The notes: a model not told the origin generated them from the sequence alone. A stretch of DNA of 64,000 nt from Pedococcus_A sp963730585 (GCA_963730585.1 CAVSSL010000012.1:62001-126000), one strand, 5' to 3'. Numbered from the stretch's first letter, positions 25,863 to 34,651 are shown. Numbers and translations: made by a program.

Positions 25863-27377
25863 CTAGGACACCTCGGCCTCGGCCTCCGCGTCGGCGCCCT
25901 GCTGGGCGCGCTGCTCGGCCGGCTGCTGCACCTCCTGCGCGCTGACCGACGGCATGAGTGCTGCAGCCACGACGGTGAGGGCGGCGGCGACGAAGACGGC
26001 GAGGAAGACCGCGGCGCCGGAGTCGGTGGCGGTCGCCGGGTCGGTCTCGGGCTGGCCGGACGCGGCGATGACGGCGTTGGCCACCGCGCCGAAGACGGCC
26101 GCGCCGACCGCGCTGCCGATGGACCGGGCGAACATGTTGGTGCCGGTGGCCACCCCCCGCTCGTGCCACGCCACGCTCGCCTGGGCGGCGATGAGCGAGG
26201 GGGTCGCGACGAGACCCATGCCCATGCCGGTCACGAAACAGGTCACCGCGACGAGCGCGACCGACGGCGTCTGGGCGAACAGCGCGAGCGCGCCCGAGCC
26301 GACCAGGACCAGCGCCATCCCGACCAGCACGGTGGGGCGGAAGCCGTAGCGCAGGTAGAGCAGGCGCCCGGAGAAGGTCGCGGCCAGCGGCCAGCCGAGG
26401 GTCAGGGCGGCCAGTGCCAGCCCGCCGACGAGGGGGCTGACGCCGAGGGAGTTCTCGAGGTAGGTCGGGACGAACGACGTCAGGCCGATGAGGATGACGC
26501 CGATGCCCAGCGCGAGGAAGGTGGTGGTCGCCAGCAGCCGGCGGCTGAGCACCCACAGGGGGAGCACCGGCTCGGCGGCGCGGCGCTCGACCAGCACGAA
26601 GAGCGCCAGCAGCAGGCCGCCGACGCCGAAGACGGCAAGGCTGGTCGGCGAGCTCCACGCCCAGGCCTGGCCTCCCTCGAGCACGCCGAGGATGACCAGC
26701 GTCATGCCCACGGTCAGGAGCCCGGCGCCGGCGTAGTCGATCTGGTGCTTGCGGCGCTGCACGCTCTCGCGGAAGTTGCGCACGATCAGCGCGCCGGCGA
26801 GGAGGCAGAGCGGCACGTTGACGAAGAAGATCCAGCGCCAGATGCCGAGCTGCGAGAAGACGCCGCCGAGGGTGGGGCCGATGACCGACGACATCGCCCA
26901 GACGCTCGCGATGTAGCCCTGGGCCTTGGCGCGCTCGGCCACGGTGTAGATGTCACCGGCGATGGTGATGGCCATCGGCTGCACCGCACCGGCCCCGAGG
27001 CCCTGGACCGCCCGGAAGGCGATGAGGGCGGGCATGCTCCAGGCGAAGCCGCACAGCACCGAGCCGAGCAGGAACAGCCCGATGCCGAGCAGCATGACCG
27101 GCTTGCGCCCGAGGGTGTCCGCCAGCTTGGCGTAGACGGGCACCGAGACGGCCTGCGCCAGGAGGTAGACCGAGAACAGCCACGGGAACTGCGAGAACCC
27201 TCCGAGGTCGCGCACGATCGAGGGGACCGCGGTGGCCAGGATGGTCGCGTCGATGGCGATGAGGCCGGTCGAGACCATGAGGGCGAGCAGGATGGGTCCG
27301 CGCTCAGACCGCAGTCCGACGGCGTCTGCAGGAGCTGGGGTCACGTCAGGGGACAAGGCACCCGGCGCGCGATCCAT
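25863..27377 (-). CDS. DHA2-family multidrug efflux MFS transporter (EmrB/QacA type)
   Basis: A 504-residue, 14-helix drug:proton antiporter. It has the DHA2 motifs LIAIDATILATAVPSI (TM1 motif D), AKLADTLGRKPVMLLG (motif A), AFRAVQGLGAGAVQPM (motif B) and SVIGPTLGGVF (motif C). It probably exports hydrophobic or cationic drugs. ATG 27377 is the first start that gives the normal N-terminus. No regulator is adjacent. The C-terminal tail is Gln/Ala/Glu-rich. Confidence 0.93.
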   Translation of the reverse strand: MDRAPGALSPDVTPAPADAVGLRSERGPILLALMVSTGLIAIDATILATAVPSIVRDLGGFSQFPWLFSVYLLAQAVSVPVYAKLADTLGRKPVMLLGIGLFLLGSVLCGFAWSMPALIAFRAVQGLGAGAVQPMAITIAGDIYTVAERAKAQGYIASVWAMSSVIGPTLGGVFSQLGIWRWIFFVNVPLCLLAGALIVRNFRESVQRRKHQIDYAGAGLLTVGMTLVILGVLEGGQAWAWSSPTSLAVFGVGGLLLALFVLVERRAAEPVLPLWVLSRRLLATTTFLALGIGVILIGLTSFVPTYLENSLGVSPLVGGLALAALTLGWPLAATFSGRLLYLRYGFRPTVLVGMALVLVGSGALALFAQTPSVALVAVTCFVTGMGMGLVATPSLIAAQASVAWHERGVATGTNMFARSIGSAVGAAVFGAVANAVIAASGQPETDPATATDSGAAVFLAVFVAAALTVVAAALMPSVSAQEVQQPAEQRAQQGADAEAEAEVS

Positions 27378-27576
27378 TCCCCGGCGTCTGGCCCCGGTGT
27401 CCGGCTCGGTGCGGTCCCTGGTCTGCCGGCGGACGACAGACCACCACCCGCCCGCGGTATGCCGTGTGCTCACCGCCGGCTCGCTCGGCGCCGGTGGGGC
27501 GTCGGTGGGTAGTCCGCCGGTATCGCGCTCGGGCCCGATTTCTTCGGCGGTCCGCTGCTCTAGTACCCTGCTCGGC

Positions 27577-27663
27577 GGTGGCGTGTCCGAGCGGCCTAAG
27601 GAGCACGCCTCGAAAGCGTGTGAGGGGGCAACTCCTCCGTGGGTTCAAATCCCACCGCCACCG
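27577..27663 (+). tRNA. tRNA-Ser (anticodon CGA)
   Basis: The acceptor stem GGTGGCG/CGCCACC is perfect. The anticodon loop CTCGAAA places CGA at 27611-27613 (reads UCG). A long variable arm (GAGGGGGCAACTCCTC) marks a class II tRNA, and the T arm is GTGGG-TTCAAAT-CCCAC. The discriminator is G27663 and an encoded CCA follows (27664-27666). Confidence 0.97.
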
Positions 27664-27673
27664 CCAGCCGAAG

Positions 27674-27720
27674 CAGAAGGACCGTCCCCCGTATCGAATC
27701 GGAGTGGGGCGGTCCTTCTG
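27674..27720 (+). terminator. Rho-independent terminator after tRNA-Ser
   Basis: CAGAAGGACCG (27674-27684) pairs perfectly with CGGTCCTTCTG (27710-27720). Four more pairs extend the stem inwards, and TGTTG follows. It begins 8 bp after the encoded CCA. Confidence 0.85.
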
Positions 27721-27770
27721 TGTTGTCGGCGGGCCTGCTCGTGCCGAACAGGTGCGAGATGATCGCCCGC

Positions 27771-28859
27771 ATGGTCAACGGCAACACCGGGTCCAGCGAC
27801 TCCGCCACGGTCTCGGGACGGCCCGCCCTTCCGCCGAAGGCTGCCCCGGGTGACAAGGTGGCAGTGTTGTCGCCGTCATTCGCAGCTCCGGGCGTCGCGC
27901 CCGAGGTCCACGAGCAGGCGATGGAACGGTTGGCGGAGCTCACCGGACTCGTCCCGGTCGAGTACCCGACGACCCGCCGTCTGGGGGCGTCGGCGCAGGA
28001 CCGAGCGGCAGACCTGAACGCGGCCTTCGCCGACCCGGAGATCCGGGCGGTGCTGGCCACGATCGGCGGTGAGGACCAGATCACCGTCGTGCCGCACCTG
28101 GACCCCGAGGTCGTCCGAGCCGACCCCAAGCCGTTCCTCGGTTACAGCGACAACACCAACCTGCTGAGCTGGCTGTGGACCCACGGCGTCGCGGGGTTCT
28201 ACGGCGGATCGACGCAGGTGCACCTCGGGCCCGGACCGGCGGTCGACGAGGTGCACGCCAGGTCGTTGCGGGCTGCCCTGCTGACCGGGGAACGGCTGGA
28301 GGTGACCGAACCGGGCGAGTCCGAGGACATCGGCCGGGACTGGAACGATCCAGCGGCGTTGTCCGAGTACGGCGAACGGGAACCCACCGAACCGTGGACC
28401 TGGGCCGGGCCGTCGAGGTCGGTGACCGGCCGCACGTGGGGTGGCTGCGCGGAGGTGGTGCAGTGGATCCTGACGGCGGGGCGCTTCCCGGCCGACCCTG
28501 CGGTGCTCGAGGGTGGTGTCCTGCTGCTGGAGACCTCCGAGGAGCTGATCCCGGCGCGCGAGTTCGGCTGGATCCTGCGGTCCCTGGGCGAGCGGGGGCT
28601 GCTGGGCGCCGTGGACGCGGTGCTGGTCGCCCGGCCTCCCACGTCGTCGTTCGAGGTGCAGCCGCCGGCGGAGCAGCGGGCGGCACGCCGTGCCGAGCAG
28701 CGGGACGTGGCGCTGGAGATGGTGCAGCAGTACAACCCCGATGCCGTCGTCGTGGTGGGGATTCCCTTCGGTCACACCCGACCGCAGTGGATCCTTCCCT
28801 ACGGGGGCACTGTCACCGTCGACCGCACCGAACGGCGGGTCTGGGCCGACTACTCCTGA
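27771..28859 (+). CDS. S66-family LD-carboxypeptidase / MccF-like peptidase
   Basis: A 362-residue S66 protein. The nucleophile Ser is in FLGYSDNTNLL. The second-domain Glu lies in the LLLETSEE segment, and the His in GIPFGHTRPQWILPYG. S66 enzymes cleave L,D bonds in recycled peptidoglycan tetrapeptides; the MccF branch inactivates microcin C-like peptide nucleotides. The long insert (EPWTWAGPSRSVTGRTWGGCAEVVQWIL) and C-terminal form look closer to the MccF branch, by eye. An N-terminal 28-residue polar extension precedes the fold. ATG 27759 is an alternative start. Confidence 0.87.
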   Translation: MVNGNTGSSDSATVSGRPALPPKAAPGDKVAVLSPSFAAPGVAPEVHEQAMERLAELTGLVPVEYPTTRRLGASAQDRAADLNAAFADPEIRAVLATIGGEDQITVVPHLDPEVVRADPKPFLGYSDNTNLLSWLWTHGVAGFYGGSTQVHLGPGPAVDEVHARSLRAALLTGERLEVTEPGESEDIGRDWNDPAALSEYGEREPTEPWTWAGPSRSVTGRTWGGCAEVVQWILTAGRFPADPAVLEGGVLLLETSEELIPAREFGWILRSLGERGLLGAVDAVLVARPPTSSFEVQPPAEQRAARRAEQRDVALEMVQQYNPDAVVVVGIPFGHTRPQWILPYGGTVTVDRTERRVWADYS

Positions 28860-28888
28860 GCGTTGGGCCAGCGACACGTGCAGGCCGG

Positions 28889-30265
28889 TCAGTGCCCCGG
28901 GCCGGTGACGATCTTCCTGCGCTCGGACTCGTGGGCCCCGCCCTTTCGCGCGAGCGTCGCGCAGGCCTCCTCGATGTCGCGGGCGAGGGTGTCGACGTGC
29001 TCGCGGCTGAGGGTCTGCTTGACCAGGGCCCGCATGATCGTCACGTCCTGCGCGTTGGGAGGAAGCGAGTACGCCGGGACCATCCAGCCGCGTTCGGCGG
29101 ACAGCTGCCAGGCGATGTCGAACTCGTCGTACCCCTGGGCGGCAGCGAGTCGGAACGCCACCAGCGGGAGCTGTTCCTCGTCTCGGCCGATGAGCTCGAA
29201 GCGGCCCATCGCCGCGAGCTTGTCGGCCAGCAGGTGGGCGTTCTCCTGCATGTTGCGCATGATGTAGGTGTAGCCGTCGCGCCCGTAGCGCACGAGGTTG
29301 TAGTACTGGGCCAGCACCATCGCGGAGCCGGTGGAGAAGTTCAGGGTGAAGGTGGCGTCGGTCTTGCCGAGGTAGTTCTCCTCGAAGACCAGATCGGGGG
29401 CGAGGTCCGACGTCTCCCGGAAGACCAGCCAGCCGATGCCGGGATAGACGAGTCCGAACTTGTGCCCCGAGACGTTGATGGACCGCACCTGCTCGAGACG
29501 GAAGTCCCAGGCGGAGTCGGGGTAGAGGAACGGCCAGACGAAGCCGCCGCTGGCGCCATCGACGTGCAGGGGGACGTCGAGGCCGCGCTCCTGCTTGATC
29601 TGCAGCAACAGGCTGTTGATCCCGGCGATGTCGTCCTTGTGCCCGGTGAAGGTGGTCCCGAGGACGGCCGCGACCCCGATGGTGTTCTCGTCGATGTGCG
29701 GCCTGACGTCCTCGGGGCCGATCGTGTACTTCCCCGGCTGGAGCGGCACGATGCGGGGCTCCACGTCGAAGTAGCGGCAGAACTTCTCCCACACGACGTG
29801 GACGTCCCCGCCGAAGACGAGGTTGGGGCTCGTCGTGGGCTCACCGGACGCCTCGCGGCGCTTGCGCCAGTTCCACTTCAAGGAGAGCGCCCCGAGCATG
29901 ATCGCCTCGGAGGAGCCTTGGGTGCGCGCCCCGGTGGTCTCCCCGGGCGCATGGAAGAGGTGGGCGAGCATCCGTATGCAGCGCTGCTCGATCTCGGCCG
30001 TGCGCGGGTACTCGGCGTGGTCGATGAAGTTGCGGTGCAGGTTGTCAGCGATGACCCGCTGCGCTTCCGGCTCCATCCACGTGGTCACGAAGGTGGCGAG
30101 GTTGCGCGCCGGATCGCCTTCCAGGGCGAGGTCCTCGGCGACCAGCCGCATCGCGTCGACCGAGGTCATGCCCGTCTCCGGGAACTCGTGGCTCGGAACC
30201 TCCTCGGTGGCGAAGCTGTTGCCGAAAAGGGCCGCAGCAGCCTTCCGGTCCAGATGGGTGGTCAT
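28889..30265 (-). CDS. gadB: Glutamate decarboxylase
   Basis: A 458-residue group II PLP decarboxylase of the bacterial GadB type. It shows the N-terminal FPETGMTS, the TEIEQRC and TTGARTQGSSEAIMLG cofactor loop, HVDGASGGFVWPF, SINVSGHKFGLVYPGIGW with Lys269, and a C-terminal E-R-His tail (HESERRKIVTGPGH) like the pH-sensing plug of E. coli GadB. The product is GABA plus CO2, with one proton consumed. The start is set by AAGGAG six bases before ATG 30265. It lies 55 bp downstream of the membrane protein and probably shares its promoter. No GABA antiporter is nearby. Confidence 0.95.
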   Translation of the reverse strand: MTTHLDRKAAAALFGNSFATEEVPSHEFPETGMTSVDAMRLVAEDLALEGDPARNLATFVTTWMEPEAQRVIADNLHRNFIDHAEYPRTAEIEQRCIRMLAHLFHAPGETTGARTQGSSEAIMLGALSLKWNWRKRREASGEPTTSPNLVFGGDVHVVWEKFCRYFDVEPRIVPLQPGKYTIGPEDVRPHIDENTIGVAAVLGTTFTGHKDDIAGINSLLLQIKQERGLDVPLHVDGASGGFVWPFLYPDSAWDFRLEQVRSINVSGHKFGLVYPGIGWLVFRETSDLAPDLVFEENYLGKTDATFTLNFSTGSAMVLAQYYNLVRYGRDGYTYIMRNMQENAHLLADKLAAMGRFELIGRDEEQLPLVAFRLAAAQGYDEFDIAWQLSAERGWMVPAYSLPPNAQDVTIMRALVKQTLSREHVDTLARDIEEACATLARKGGAHESERRKIVTGPGH

Positions 30266-30320
30266 GCGCATCTCCTTCGGGTGGCGGGCTAGGGGCGTTC
30301 GGCGCTAGGGGTGTTCGGCG

Positions 30321-31031
30321 CTACGGGTGTTCGGGTCGAAGGGGTTGATGCGTCCGCACGATCGCCTGTCGCCAGGCCGGGAACATCAGCACGGCGCCGG
30401 TCAGGAAGCACACGGCCCCGAACAGGGTCCCCGCCACGGCCACCCGCGTGCTCACCAGCTCGTCCGTGCTGGGGATGACGTAGCTCGCCAGCGCCGAGGC
30501 CATGAACAGGATCGAACCCACCATGTTCAGCCACGCGATGCGCCACGGAAGGGAGCGCGTCTGAAGACTGAAGAAGCGCGCCGAGACGGCGAGGACCCCG
30601 AACGCACTCGCCACGAGGAACAGCGTCGAGCCGAAGAGGTCCGGGCGCCAGACATACCGGTTCTGCTCGGCCGCGCTCGCGTTGTGGGTGAGCGCCGCCA
30701 GCGTGCTGATGTTGAAGAACACCGTCCCGGGGAACTGGGTGGCCGCAGCGAGCCAGCCTCGGTCGTGTGGCAGCCAGTTCCAGAGCCGGACCGAGGCCCG
30801 CGTGCGCTGCTCGACCTCGTCGACGCCGGTCATGGCAGGGCTCTGGGCCTGCAGCAGCTGGGCGAATGATGCCGCCGTGAAGAAGATCGAACCCACGAAG
30901 TAGGTGATCCCGTCCACGGGTCCGCCGACCGCGTTCGCGTAGGCCGGCACCGACCCGAGGACGAAGCACGAGGATCCCACGACGAACAGCCATGCGATCG
31001 CCGCGTTGAGCAGCGCCGGCCGCATGGACAT
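30321..31031 (-). CDS. YrhK-like integral membrane protein
   Basis: A 236-residue protein with about six hydrophobic helices. AIAWLFVVGSSCFVLGSVPAY and GITYFVGSIFFTAASFAQLLQ resemble the YrhK domain; this pattern recurs after the middle (IAWLNMVGSILFMASALASYVI), suggesting an internal duplication. Function unknown. The start ATG follows GAGAGGAG. It is the first gene of a likely two-gene operon with gadB. A DosR-like box lies 70 bp upstream in the divergent promoter region shared with the E1 operon. Confidence 0.75.
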   Translation of the reverse strand: MSMRPALLNAAIAWLFVVGSSCFVLGSVPAYANAVGGPVDGITYFVGSIFFTAASFAQLLQAQSPAMTGVDEVEQRTRASVRLWNWLPHDRGWLAAATQFPGTVFFNISTLAALTHNASAAEQNRYVWRPDLFGSTLFLVASAFGVLAVSARFFSLQTRSLPWRIAWLNMVGSILFMASALASYVIPSTDELVSTRVAVAGTLFGAVCFLTGAVLMFPAWRQAIVRTHQPLRPEHP

Positions 31032-31100
31032 GCTGGCTCCTCTCGCCGGGCCCACAGGCACAGCGTCCGGTCAGTGGCCGACGAGCGGCTCACCCCGTGC

Positions 31101-31114
31101 GGGTGAAGTGGCCC
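31101..31114. promoter_or_regulatory. DosR/DevR-like box (YrhK-gadB side)
   Basis: GGGTGAAGTGGCCC fits GGGNCNNNNGNCCC with one mismatch. It lies 70 bp upstream of ATG 31031, in a 225-bp divergent promoter region. A second weaker copy (GTGGCAATGGCCTC) sits at 31125-31138. Confidence 0.4.
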
Positions 31115-31199
31115 CTGCTGGGGAGTGGCAATGGCCTCGGCCCCGAGGGTGCGGTGACGCAGCCGCGCCGGAGGGACGGGAGTCCACTCGGTGACCTAG

Positions 31200-31213
31200 G
31201 GCCCTAGTGGCCC
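31200..31213. promoter_or_regulatory. DosR/DevR-like box (E1 operon side)
   Basis: GGCCCTAGTGGCCC fits the consensus with one mismatch and lies 43 bp before the E1 alpha ATG. It overlaps the perfect 12-bp palindrome CTAGGGCCCTAG at 31196-31207. Confidence 0.4.
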
Positions 31214-31256
31214 CCTCGTCTGCCCACGACCGTGGACGGCATCGGGAGGAGGGCCC

Positions 31257-32291
31257 ATGCCGCTGAACCGTGACGAGCGTCTGCAGGCGCTCTACCTCCA
31301 GATGTGCCGCATCCGCTGGACCGAGCAGGCGCTGGCCCTCCTGTGGCGACGAGGCCTGGTCTCCGGCGAGATGCACCTGGGCATCGGCGAGGAAGCCGTC
31401 GTCGCCGGCGTCGTGGGGAACCTGGACGACCGTGACGCCCTGGCCCTGGACTACCGGTCCACTCCTGCGCTCGTCGCCCGAGGAGTGGACCTCAGGTCGT
31501 TGCTGCTGGAGGTGGTGGGTTCGCCGAACGGCCTCTGCGGTGGGCGCGGCGGCCACATGCACCTGATGTCGCGCGAGCACCTGGCGGCGGCCTCGGGTGT
31601 CGTCGGCGCACCGGGCCCCCTGGCGTGCGGCTTCGGGTTCGCCGCCCGCTCGAAGGGCGAGGGTGGTGTCGCCGTGTCCTTCTTCGGTGACGGGGCGGTC
31701 AACGAGGGGATGCTGATGGAGTCCCTGAACCTCGCCGCCGCGTGGCGCCTGCCGGTCGTCTTCGTCTGCAAGGACAACCGGTGGGCCGTCACCACCAGGT
31801 CCAGTGCCCTCACCGGGGGCGGCCTGCGCCGCCGCCTCGGCGCCTTCGGTATGCCGTTGGAGCAGGTCGACGGTCGTGACGTCGAGTCGGTGGCGCGCGC
31901 CGCCTCACGCGCTGTCGCGCGAGGCCGCGAAGGGAGGGGACCGACGGTGCTGCTGGCCAGCTGCCCGCGACCGGAAGGACACTTCCTCGGCGACCCCCTG
32001 GTCCGGCTGACCTCCGCGGTCGGCGAGCTCGGAGCGCAGGTGCGGCCGCTGCTCGCCGAGCTGGTTGCCCAGCCCGGGGCGCCCCTGCCGCAGCGTCTCG
32101 CGGCGATCTCGGGCATCGGTGGCAAGGCCGCGGCCGTGGCCGTCGAGGGGCCGGCCCGAGCGAGCGACCCGGTGCGGCGTGCCGCGCGACGACTCCCCGC
32201 CGACACCGCACGCGAGCTGACGACGATGGCACGACATGAGGTCGAGGCAGCACTGAGCCACGTGCTCGCCGAGGGGGTGCCTCATGCCTGA
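31257..32291 (+). CDS. TPP-dependent dehydrogenase E1 component, alpha subunit
   Basis: A 344-residue E1 alpha protein of the pyruvate/acetoin/branched-chain group. It has EMHLGIGEEAVVAG, YRSTPALVARGV, GRGGHMHLM and the TPP-Mg motif FFGDGAVNEGMLMESLNLAAAWRLPVVFVCKDN (GDG...N). The phosphorylation-loop region of mitochondrial E1 is absent. Its closest look is AcoA (acetoin dehydrogenase) or an orphan PdhA. The 3' end overlaps the beta gene by 8 bp. No E2 or E3 gene follows, which is unusual. A DosR-like box precedes it. Confidence 0.88.
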   Translation: MPLNRDERLQALYLQMCRIRWTEQALALLWRRGLVSGEMHLGIGEEAVVAGVVGNLDDRDALALDYRSTPALVARGVDLRSLLLEVVGSPNGLCGGRGGHMHLMSREHLAAASGVVGAPGPLACGFGFAARSKGEGGVAVSFFGDGAVNEGMLMESLNLAAAWRLPVVFVCKDNRWAVTTRSSALTGGGLRRRLGAFGMPLEQVDGRDVESVARAASRAVARGREGRGPTVLLASCPRPEGHFLGDPLVRLTSAVGELGAQVRPLLAELVAQPGAPLPQRLAAISGIGGKAAAVAVEGPARASDPVRRAARRLPADTARELTTMARHEVEAALSHVLAEGVPHA

Positions 32292-33318
32292 CACCTCGTT
32301 CTCCCAGGCGATCGACACCGCCCTCGCGGCGGCCATGGCCCGAGACGCGCGCGTCGTGGTGTTGGGCGAGGACGTGCGCCTGTTGCGGCGGGGCGCCTAC
32401 GTCCGCTTCGGAGCGGACCGCGTGCTGGACGCCCCCATCAGCGAGTCCGCCCTCCTGGGCACGGCCCTCGGTGCCGCAATGGCGGGTCTGCGGCCTGTCG
32501 TCGAGCTCTACTTCGTGGACTTCGTCGGCGTGGCCCTCGACCAGCTGCTCAACCACGTGGCCAAGCTCGAGGCCTTCACCGGCGGCCGGTGGCACGCGCC
32601 CCTGGTGGTCCGGGCCGCCTGTGGTGGTGGGTACGGGGACGGCGGCCAGCACGAGCAGGCGTTGTGGGGCCTGCTTGCCGGCATCCCCGGGCTGTCGGTG
32701 GTGGTGCCCTCCACCCCGGCCGATGCCGCCGGCCTGTTCCTCGCCGCCGTCAACGACCCCGGGCCGGTCGTGTTCCTCGAGCACAAGCTGCTCTCCGAGC
32801 AGTGGCTCGACTACGTCGGCGGAACCAGCCGTGGCGGCGTGCGCTTCGACGTGCCCGCGGCGGGGGCGCGTGGCGAGGTTGAGGAGCCGCCGGTGCCCGT
32901 GCCGCTCGGGGTCGCAGCGCTGCGGCGCCAGGGCAGCGACCTCGCGCTGGTGTCCCTCGGGGTGGGGGTGCACCGCTGCCTCGAGGCGGCGGAGCTGCTC
33001 GAGGAGGAGGGCGTCTGGGCCGCCGTGCTCGACCTGCGCAGCGTGGCCCCCCTGGACGGCGAAGCGATCCTCGACCTCGCCCGCCGGACCGGGCGCGTCC
33101 TCGTCGTCGACGAGGACTACACCCGCGGTGGGCTGTCGGGGGAGGTGGCCGCCCTGCTCGGCGAGCACGGCGTGCCCTCGGCCTACGCCCGGGTCACCAC
33201 CGAGGAGACGATCCCCTACGCGCGCGCACTGGAAGACGCCGTGCTGCCCAACGTCGACCGCATCATGGCTGCGGCACGAGGCCTCATGGGCGGCGTCGAC
33301 CCGCGGCAAGGAGGCTGA
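32284..33318 (+). CDS. TPP-dependent dehydrogenase E1 component, beta subunit
   Basis: A 344-residue E1 beta protein: VVVLGEDVRLL, DAPISESALLGTALGAAMAGLRPVVELYFVDFVG (the conserved Glu that activates TPP is in the ISES segment), HEQALWGLLAGIPGLSVVVPSTPADAAGL, LVSLGVGVHRCLEAAELL and VVDEDYTRGGLSGEVAALL. The last is the transketolase C-terminal domain. It forms the alpha2beta2 E1 with the overlapping upstream gene. With no lipoyl E2 in the operon, it either borrows E2/E3 from elsewhere or acts as a plain decarboxylase or carboligase. Confidence 0.9.
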   Translation: MPDTSFSQAIDTALAAAMARDARVVVLGEDVRLLRRGAYVRFGADRVLDAPISESALLGTALGAAMAGLRPVVELYFVDFVGVALDQLLNHVAKLEAFTGGRWHAPLVVRAACGGGYGDGGQHEQALWGLLAGIPGLSVVVPSTPADAAGLFLAAVNDPGPVVFLEHKLLSEQWLDYVGGTSRGGVRFDVPAAGARGEVEEPPVPVPLGVAALRRQGSDLALVSLGVGVHRCLEAAELLEEEGVWAAVLDLRSVAPLDGEAILDLARRTGRVLVVDEDYTRGGLSGEVAALLGEHGVPSAYARVTTEETIPYARALEDAVLPNVDRIMAAARGLMGGVDPRQGG

Positions 33319-33319
33319 C

Positions 33320-33718
33320 GTGGACACGTTCGTCGGAGTGCTGCTGGTCGGCACGGCGGTCGTGACGGTGGCCTACTGGCTCGACTTCTTCCTCCGCGGC
33401 ACGGTGCAGGCTGTGGAGGAGGAGTGGTACCTGCGCTTCGAGCGAGCCTTCCCCGCCGCCGACGGGTGGATGGCGGCGTGCTCACTGGTCGCGGCGGTCG
33501 GCCTCTTCACCGGGGCCGGCTACGCGACCGTCTTCGGACTCCTCGCCGCGGGCGCGCTGGTCTTCCTCGGGCTGATGGACCTGACGTTCAACCTGCAGAA
33601 CGGGCTCTTCCGCCTGCTTCCGCAGTCGGGAGCGATGTGGGTGGAGGCGGTCATCGTCGGTTTCAGCCTGGTGCTCGGCGGCTTCCTTGCCGTCTACTTC
33701 GGCGCCCGCGTGGTGTGA
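33320..33718 (+). CDS. Small four-helix membrane protein in E1 operon
   Basis: A 132-residue protein with four predicted helices (VGVLLVGTAVVTVAYWLDFFL, MAACSLVAAVGLFTGAGYA, VFGLLAAGALVFLGLMDLTF and VEAVIVGFSLVLGGFLAVYFGA). No family recognised. The GTG start has an AAGGAGG site and follows the beta gene by one base, so it is co-translated. Its 3' end overlaps the SDR gene by 25 bp, tail to tail. Membrane tethering or linkage of the E1 complex is a guess. Confidence 0.72.
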   Translation: MDTFVGVLLVGTAVVTVAYWLDFFLRGTVQAVEEEWYLRFERAFPAADGWMAACSLVAAVGLFTGAGYATVFGLLAAGALVFLGLMDLTFNLQNGLFRLLPQSGAMWVEAVIVGFSLVLGGFLAVYFGARVV

Positions 33719-34584
33719 GTGCCCCCGCCCGTGCGCCGGGCCGACCTCACCCGCGCGTCGAAGTAGGCGAACCACGCCTCCCGGGCCAGGCCGGTGGTGC
33801 GGGACACGACCTGGCCCTGCCAGTCGGGGGTGATGAGGAACCGGCCGCGCTCCATGCCCGCGACGATGCTGGCCGCCACCCGTTCGGGCCTGAACGGCTG
33901 GATGGCTCCCGAGATGGCGAAGGTCTCCGGCGGCTTGTACTGGTTCTCGTAGGCGAGCTGCGGAGTGTCGGTGTCTGGTGGGCAGACGCATCCGACGTGG
34001 ATGCCCTGGGGGCCCAGCTCGACGCGGAGCACCTCCAGCAGGCCGCGCACCGCGAACTTGGGTGGGGAGTAGGCCGAGTAGCCGAACACCCCGATCAGCC
34101 CGGCCGTCGACGAGATCCCGACGACGCTGCCACGACCGCGCGCGACCATCGCGGGCACGACTGCCCGCACGGCATACAGGGTTCCGAAGTAGTCGATCTC
34201 CATGGTGCGCCGGAAGACGGCGTCGTCGAGCTGCTCGAAGTAGCCGGGGTGGGCGATGCCGGCGCACGTCAGCAGCACCTCGCACGGTCCCAGAGACCCG
34301 GTGGCTCGGGACACGGCGGACGCCACGGAGCCCGCGTCGGCCACGTCGGTCGCGATCGCGACATGCCGGACGCCGCTCTCCTCCAGCTCGGCCGCCGTCT
34401 CGGCGAGGTCGCCGTCGTCGAGGGCCAGCACCGAGACGGCGGCGCCGCGGCTGACGACGTTCCTCACGAAGGCGCGCCCGATACCGCTCGACCCGCCCGT
34501 GACGACGACGTGCGCGCCGCGCCAGCTCTCGACCCGCGGTGACCTGCTGCGCGGGAACAGGGCGACACGTCGAGTCCGGGTCAC
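33694..34584 (-). CDS. SDR family oxidoreductase (3-ketodihydrosphingosine-reductase-like)
   Basis: A 296-residue SDR. It shows VVVTGGSSGIGRAFVR (cofactor), CAGIAHPGYFEQL, SVVGISSTAGLIGVFGYSAYSPPKFAVRG with catalytic Ser and the Y-x-x-x-K pair (YSPPK), and CVCPPDTDTPQLAYENQYKPPET. That last segment is typical of the 3-ketodihydrosphingosine reductase (KDSR) group, which reduces 3-keto lipids with NADPH. The first 20 residues are an Arg-rich lead. A GTG start is used. A DosR-like box lies 37 bp upstream. Confidence 0.83.
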   Translation of the reverse strand: MTRTRRVALFPRSRSPRVESWRGAHVVVTGGSSGIGRAFVRNVVSRGAAVSVLALDDGDLAETAAELEESGVRHVAIATDVADAGSVASAVSRATGSLGPCEVLLTCAGIAHPGYFEQLDDAVFRRTMEIDYFGTLYAVRAVVPAMVARGRGSVVGISSTAGLIGVFGYSAYSPPKFAVRGLLEVLRVELGPQGIHVGCVCPPDTDTPQLAYENQYKPPETFAISGAIQPFRPERVAASIVAGMERGRFLITPDWQGQVVSRTTGLAREAWFAYFDARVRSARRTGGGTHTTRAPK

Positions 34585-34620
34585 CTCTGCACGCTAGGGC
34601 GACCCCTGCAGACGGGCGCA

Positions 34621-34634
34621 GGGGCCAAGGTCCT
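34621..34634. promoter_or_regulatory. DosR/DevR-like box upstream of SDR
   Basis: GGGGCCAAGGTCCT matches GGGNCNNNNGNCCC except for the last base. It is 37-50 bp before the GTG start at 34584. Confidence 0.42.
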
Positions 34635-34651
34635 GCCGACGAGTGGGCGTC

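Noticed and set aside
28175..30292. Long plus-strand open frame opposite gadB
   Set aside because: Composition is Arg/Gly/Val-rich shadow coding antisense to a clearly conserved glutamate decarboxylase.
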